Source: an uncultured Myxococcales bacterium (GTDB lineage Bacteria; Myxococcota; Myxococcia; Myxococcales; Myxococcaceae). Taken from it: a DNA stretch of 64,000 nt. A model generated the notes under the pieces. That model was given only the letters and a program-made list of their open reading frames with translations. It did no database searches and was not told the DNA's origin. Below, piece by piece: positions 61,391 through 64,000 of the stretch. The stretch is taken from positions 78,487 through 142,486 of the forward strand of contig CALJKW010000066.1 in assembly GCA_937980205.1 (NCBI GenBank). Direction: 5' to 3'. The stretch's first letter is position 1. Each line of letters starts with the position of its first letter. Both the position numbers and the translations under genes were made by a program.

Positions 61391-61819
61391 ATGCGTTCAG
61401 ATACAGCCCTTCGGGAGTTCGCGGCGGCGCGTGGCCTCTCGGTGACGCGCGGCGGGGACGAGTTCCTGGTCGAGGGGCCGGGCGTGACGATGGGGCAGGG
61501 CACGATCGTTCACCCGCGCAGCGGCGGGCGGCTGTTCCACTTCCGGCTGACCTTCTCGCCGTACGAGCGGGAGCCGTCGTTCATGCTGACTCCGCAGGGG
61601 GCGACGAAGTGGACGGGCGCTGCGCCGGCGCCGTGCGCTCCGGAGGAGGTGCCGGGGCACGAGCGCTTCGCGGCTCCGCTGGCGGAGTTCGCCGCCGAGG
61701 TGAAGACGCACTGGCAGCTCAAGCTGGGCGAGCAGGGGAAGCTGTACCTCGAGGCGCTGGAGCGCGTGAGCCCGCGGGCGTGGGAGCTCGCCTGGGACGT
61801 GCTGACCGCCATCCGGTAG
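61391..61819 (+). CDS. Hypothetical protein
   Basis: 142 residues, no signal peptide or membrane segment, no family recognised. It begins with a helix (DTALREFAAARGLSV), then beta-like segments (FLVEGPGVTMGQGTIVHP, FHFRLTFSPYEREPSFML) and ends with a helix (WELAWDVLTAIR). The ATG follows GGTAACTGAAA with no Shine-Dalgarno. A terminator hairpin follows at 61844. Confidence 0.55.
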   Translation: MRSDTALREFAAARGLSVTRGGDEFLVEGPGVTMGQGTIVHPRSGGRLFHFRLTFSPYEREPSFMLTPQGATKWTGAAPAPCAPEEVPGHERFAAPLAEFAAEVKTHWQLKLGEQGKLYLEALERVSPRAWELAWDVLTAIR

Positions 61820-61843
61820 ACCGGCGGGCCGCTCCATGAACGG

Positions 61844-61869
61844 GACATCCGACGTCTGATGTCGTTTTT
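61844..61869 (+). terminator. Rho-independent terminator
   Basis: GACATC (61844-61849) and GATGTC (61858-61863) form a 6-bp stem with an 8-nt loop, followed by G and five T residues (61865-61869). It lies 25 bp beyond the stop of the hypothetical gene. Confidence 0.6.
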
Positions 61870-61940
61870 CTGGGGCGGGTCCCCGGTCTGCGGCGGCGTG
61901 AAAGTCTGCGCACGCTTCCGCACACCGGGGTCATGCCGAC

Positions 61941-62921
61941 GTGAGGCCGGTCCTCGTCGTGTTGCTGGTGTCCGGGTGCGTCTGCTCGACGCTCGACGCG
62001 ATGCTGCCCGGAGAGGTCTGCGGCAACCACCGCGACGACGACGGCGACATGTTCGAGGACTGCGCCGACGACGAGTGCTTTCAGGCGTGCACGAGCGACT
62101 GCGTGGACCTCTGCGCTGTGGCCGAGGGAGATCGGTGCAGCGACGAGGGCTTCCCCGCCAGGTGCGTTCGCGGCGCGAACGGCTGCACCGACTTCCTTCG
62201 GTTGAGCGGGTGCCCGCACGAGACGCTGTGCAACGCCGGCGCGTGCATCGACGCGGGGACGTGCGTCGACGCGTGCGTGCTCGGCGGAACCCGCTGCACG
62301 CTCGCTGGCCTCGAGGAGCGCTGCATCACGGGACCGGCGGGCTGCAAGGAGTGGAGCCTGCCGCGCGCCTGCGCCGGCGGCGGGCGGTGCATGCCGGGCA
62401 ATGTCTCGTGCACGCCCGATGCGGGATCGATGGGCGGCGGCAGCGGAGGCGGAGGAGGTGGCTCCGCTGGCGGTGGAGCGGCGGGCGGCGGAGCTGGCGG
62501 CGGCTCAGCCGGCGGAAGCGGCGGCGGCAGCGCAGGAGGCTCGGCCGGAGGCGGCTCCGCGGGCGGCAGCGGGGGCGGCTCCGCGACGGGCGGCGGCACC
62601 GGCTCAGGCCAGTCGTGCGCGTCGTACTTCGACTGCACGGACCCGAAGGAGGTCTGCGACCCGGACCTGGGCCGCTGCGTGCCGTGCGGCAACGGCATCG
62701 GCACCCCGTGCTGCGTGGACCAGGTGAACCTCGTGTTCGTCTGCGGCCAGACCGGCGTCGTCTGCGGCAACCACCCCGGCAACAAGCACCTGTGCTGTCA
62801 GAACCGCGGCGACGGCTGCTGCCAGCAGGGCGGCTGCTCGTCGACGGGCACGTGCTGCAAGTGTCCGCGCAACGGGTTGAACGCGTGCGTGCAGCCGAGC
62901 TTCGGCTGCGGGGGCTGCTGA
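61941..62921 (+). CDS. Cys-rich lipoprotein with long Gly/Ser linker
   Basis: 326 residues from a GTG at 61941. Signal peptide with lipobox VSGC. Cys-rich N-terminal region (CGNHRDDDGDMFEDCADDECFQAC, CVDLCAVAEGDRC), then a low-complexity linker from about residue 165 to 225 made almost only of Gly, Ser and Ala (GGGSAGGS units), then a second Cys-rich part (CDPDLGRCVPCGNGIGTPCC, CCQNRGDGCCQQGGC). Two disulfide-rich modules joined by a flexible tether are expected, outside the cell. No catalytic motif. Confidence 0.8.
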   Translation: MRPVLVVLLVSGCVCSTLDAMLPGEVCGNHRDDDGDMFEDCADDECFQACTSDCVDLCAVAEGDRCSDEGFPARCVRGANGCTDFLRLSGCPHETLCNAGACIDAGTCVDACVLGGTRCTLAGLEERCITGPAGCKEWSLPRACAGGGRCMPGNVSCTPDAGSMGGGSGGGGGGSAGGGAAGGGAGGGSAGGSGGGSAGGSAGGGSAGGSGGGSATGGGTGSGQSCASYFDCTDPKEVCDPDLGRCVPCGNGIGTPCCVDQVNLVFVCGQTGVVCGNHPGNKHLCCQNRGDGCCQQGGCSSTGTCCKCPRNGLNACVQPSFGCGGC

Positions 62922-62961
62922 GGGCGCGGCATGACCACGCCCGCACAGACCGTAGACCGCC

Positions 62962-63750
62962 TCAGCTGACCTCTCGACGGTGCCGGTCAATGATCTGCGT
63001 GAACGTCGGCTCATCGAGCACGACCTTCATGCCCTTCGCCTTCCATCTGGAGAGCATCTCGCGCGCCACGGCTGTGCTCTCGTCGTGCTCGGCCATCAAG
63101 GTGGCGATGGCCAGCACCTGCACCGAGCCGGTCGGTATCGCGTGGCCCGCTCGCTTGAGCTCACTCAACACCGACCACGCCCGCCAAATGAGCGGATGGT
63201 CCCGTTTGCCGGTCTGCAGCTCGGCCTCGGACAGCTGGTACCTGGCGTCGGTATTTGCGCCGATGTGCCCACAGGTGCACGTCTCTCCGATGAGCAGCTC
63301 GCGCCCGTCGCGTGGACATGCCCGACGAGCTCCGGCGAGACGCTCGGCGAGGGCCACACGCGGGTCGGCGCTCTTCGTTGGAGGCGGAGGCCGGTACTCG
63401 ACGAAGTTCGAGAAGTCAGGGCAGCGCGTGAACCGGCTGCCGTTCCACGCATGCAGCGCGTCGCTCGAGAGCTTTCGGCCGCGCTTCGCGCGGAAGCACA
63501 GCGTGTCCAATCCGTCGCCGTAGCTCTCGCCGACGGCGATGGCAGTCTCTTCGTCTGCGTGGCTCAACCAATGGCACCTCTCAATCGGAAAGAACTTCAC
63601 CCGCTTGACTCCGATGACGTAGTGCGAGCGGTTGGCGATGAAGTGTCGATACGACGCGGGGAAGGTGATCCCGAGCTGCCTCTCCGCTGCGATCAACATC
63701 TCGATCTTCTCAGCGTCTCCTTCGAGAGGCGGGGGTGCAGATCGTGGCAT
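62962..63750 (-). CDS. SMI1/KNR4 family protein
   Basis: 262 residues from the ATG at 63750 (MPRSAPPPLEGDAEKIEMLIAAERQLGITFPASYRHFIANRSHYVIG). The N-terminal ERQLGITFPASYRHF is the SMI1/KNR4 signature of immunity-like proteins that neutralise contact-dependent or polymorphic toxins. A short Cys pattern (GETCTCGHIG near residue 167) follows, perhaps a metal-binding insertion, before a helical C-terminus. No toxin gene is in the window. It is convergent with the Gly/Ser-linker lipoprotein. Confidence 0.75.
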   Translation of the reverse strand: MPRSAPPPLEGDAEKIEMLIAAERQLGITFPASYRHFIANRSHYVIGVKRVKFFPIERCHWLSHADEETAIAVGESYGDGLDTLCFRAKRGRKLSSDALHAWNGSRFTRCPDFSNFVEYRPPPPTKSADPRVALAERLAGARRACPRDGRELLIGETCTCGHIGANTDARYQLSEAELQTGKRDHPLIWRAWSVLSELKRAGHAIPTGSVQVLAIATLMAEHDESTAVAREMLSRWKAKGMKVVLDEPTFTQIIDRHRREVS

Positions 63751-63860
63751 GTGGCTCGAATCGCCGAAGCAGGGGCGCGTGCGCAAGCCCGCTGGCGCTC
63801 AGGTGCGAAGAGCCGAAACGAAACGGGCGCCGAAGTCGCCCTCGACGCCCGCGTGAAGGA

Positions 63861-64000
63861 ATGCTGCGGAACTGGGGATGAGAACCGATGCCCGTGCGGC
63901 TCGCCGCACCCCCGCCCGGGAGGGCACTTCTGATGCTGGGGAACTGGGATGAGAACCGATGCCCGTGCGGCTCGCCGCACCCCCGCCCGGGAGGGCACTT
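63861..64000. repeat. 72-bp tandem repeat with internal hairpin, cut by window end
   Basis: Unit 1 is 63861-63932 and unit 2 starts at 63933 and is still running at the last base. The units differ by one substitution and a one-base deletion in the first 20 bp and are otherwise identical. Each holds a perfect 7-bp hairpin GTGCGGC-TC-GCCGCAC followed by CCCCGCCCGGGAGGG. There are no unique spacers, so this is not CRISPR-like. Total copy number is unknown. Confidence 0.8.

Noticed and set aside
63861..64000. Possible CRISPR array
   Set aside because: Units are contiguous and lack unique spacers, and no cas genes are near.

Overview
The window reads as chromosome of a GC-rich Myxococcota bacterium. 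Several secreted proteins end in MYXO-CTERM-like tails (a Cys motif, a hydrophobic stretch, then an Arg/Lys cluster). There are many cysteine-anchored lipoproteins, ASH/choice-of-anchor-D, CARDB and putative-Ig repeat proteins, a RamB/ScfR-type regulator and ArsA-type ATPase paralogues. No rRNA, tRNA, CRISPR array, integrase or insertion sequence was recognised. The assignment rests on protein style only; I could not run a phylogenetic search.

Layout. 1-7.3 kb: a cut-off lipoprotein, a discoidin-like secreted protein, a zinc-finger protein, the prfA-prmC-murA operon (minus strand), and divergently a 38-residue very basic protein coupled to a sialidase-like lipoprotein, then a Gfo/Idh/MocA oxidoreductase. 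7.3-7.8 kb is repeat-rich and non-coding. 7.8-14.4 kb: a CapA-like phosphoesterase, a TPR protein overlapping a CorC/CNNM-type transporter, a lipoprotein, and a membrane-anchored MutS-like ATPase.

14.6-30.6 kb is the most striking part: five same-strand genes with junctions of 64 bp, 29 bp, or 4-bp overlaps. They encode two tandem paralogous ASH-repeat lipoproteins with a C-terminal VWA domain, a giant CARDB/Ig protein that looks like two complete proteins fused in frame (with an internal sorting tail and an internal signal peptide), a shorter relative, and a Cys-rich repeat lipoprotein. I read this as a cell-surface or fibre-like assembly operon of unknown function.

30.6-44.3 kb: acyl-CoA dehydrogenase, MYXO-CTERM metalloprotease, zinc-ribbon protein, RlmE rRNA methyltransferase, a 1,996-residue alpha-2-macroglobulin, a phospholipase C-like protein and leucyl aminopeptidase. 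44.3-44.8 kb carries a cluster of short palindromes arranged as a nested inverted repeat. 44.8-64 kb: lipoprotein, ScfR/RamB-type regulator divergent from a CitE-like lyase, FKBP isomerase, methyltransferase, two ArsA-like ATPases flanking a short-chain dehydrogenase, a DUF1015-serC-chalcone-isomerase-like-M13 peptidase run, a TetR/diiron-protein pair, small membrane proteins, a radical SAM protein, a Gly/Ser-linker lipoprotein and an SMI1/KNR4 protein. The window ends inside a 72-bp tandem repeat.

Two general properties recur. Divergent genes are often separated by fewer than 50 bp, with -10-like hexamers only 8-12 bp from the start codon, which suggests leaderless or near-leaderless transcripts. 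Small palindromic elements of several families sit in the gene gaps.
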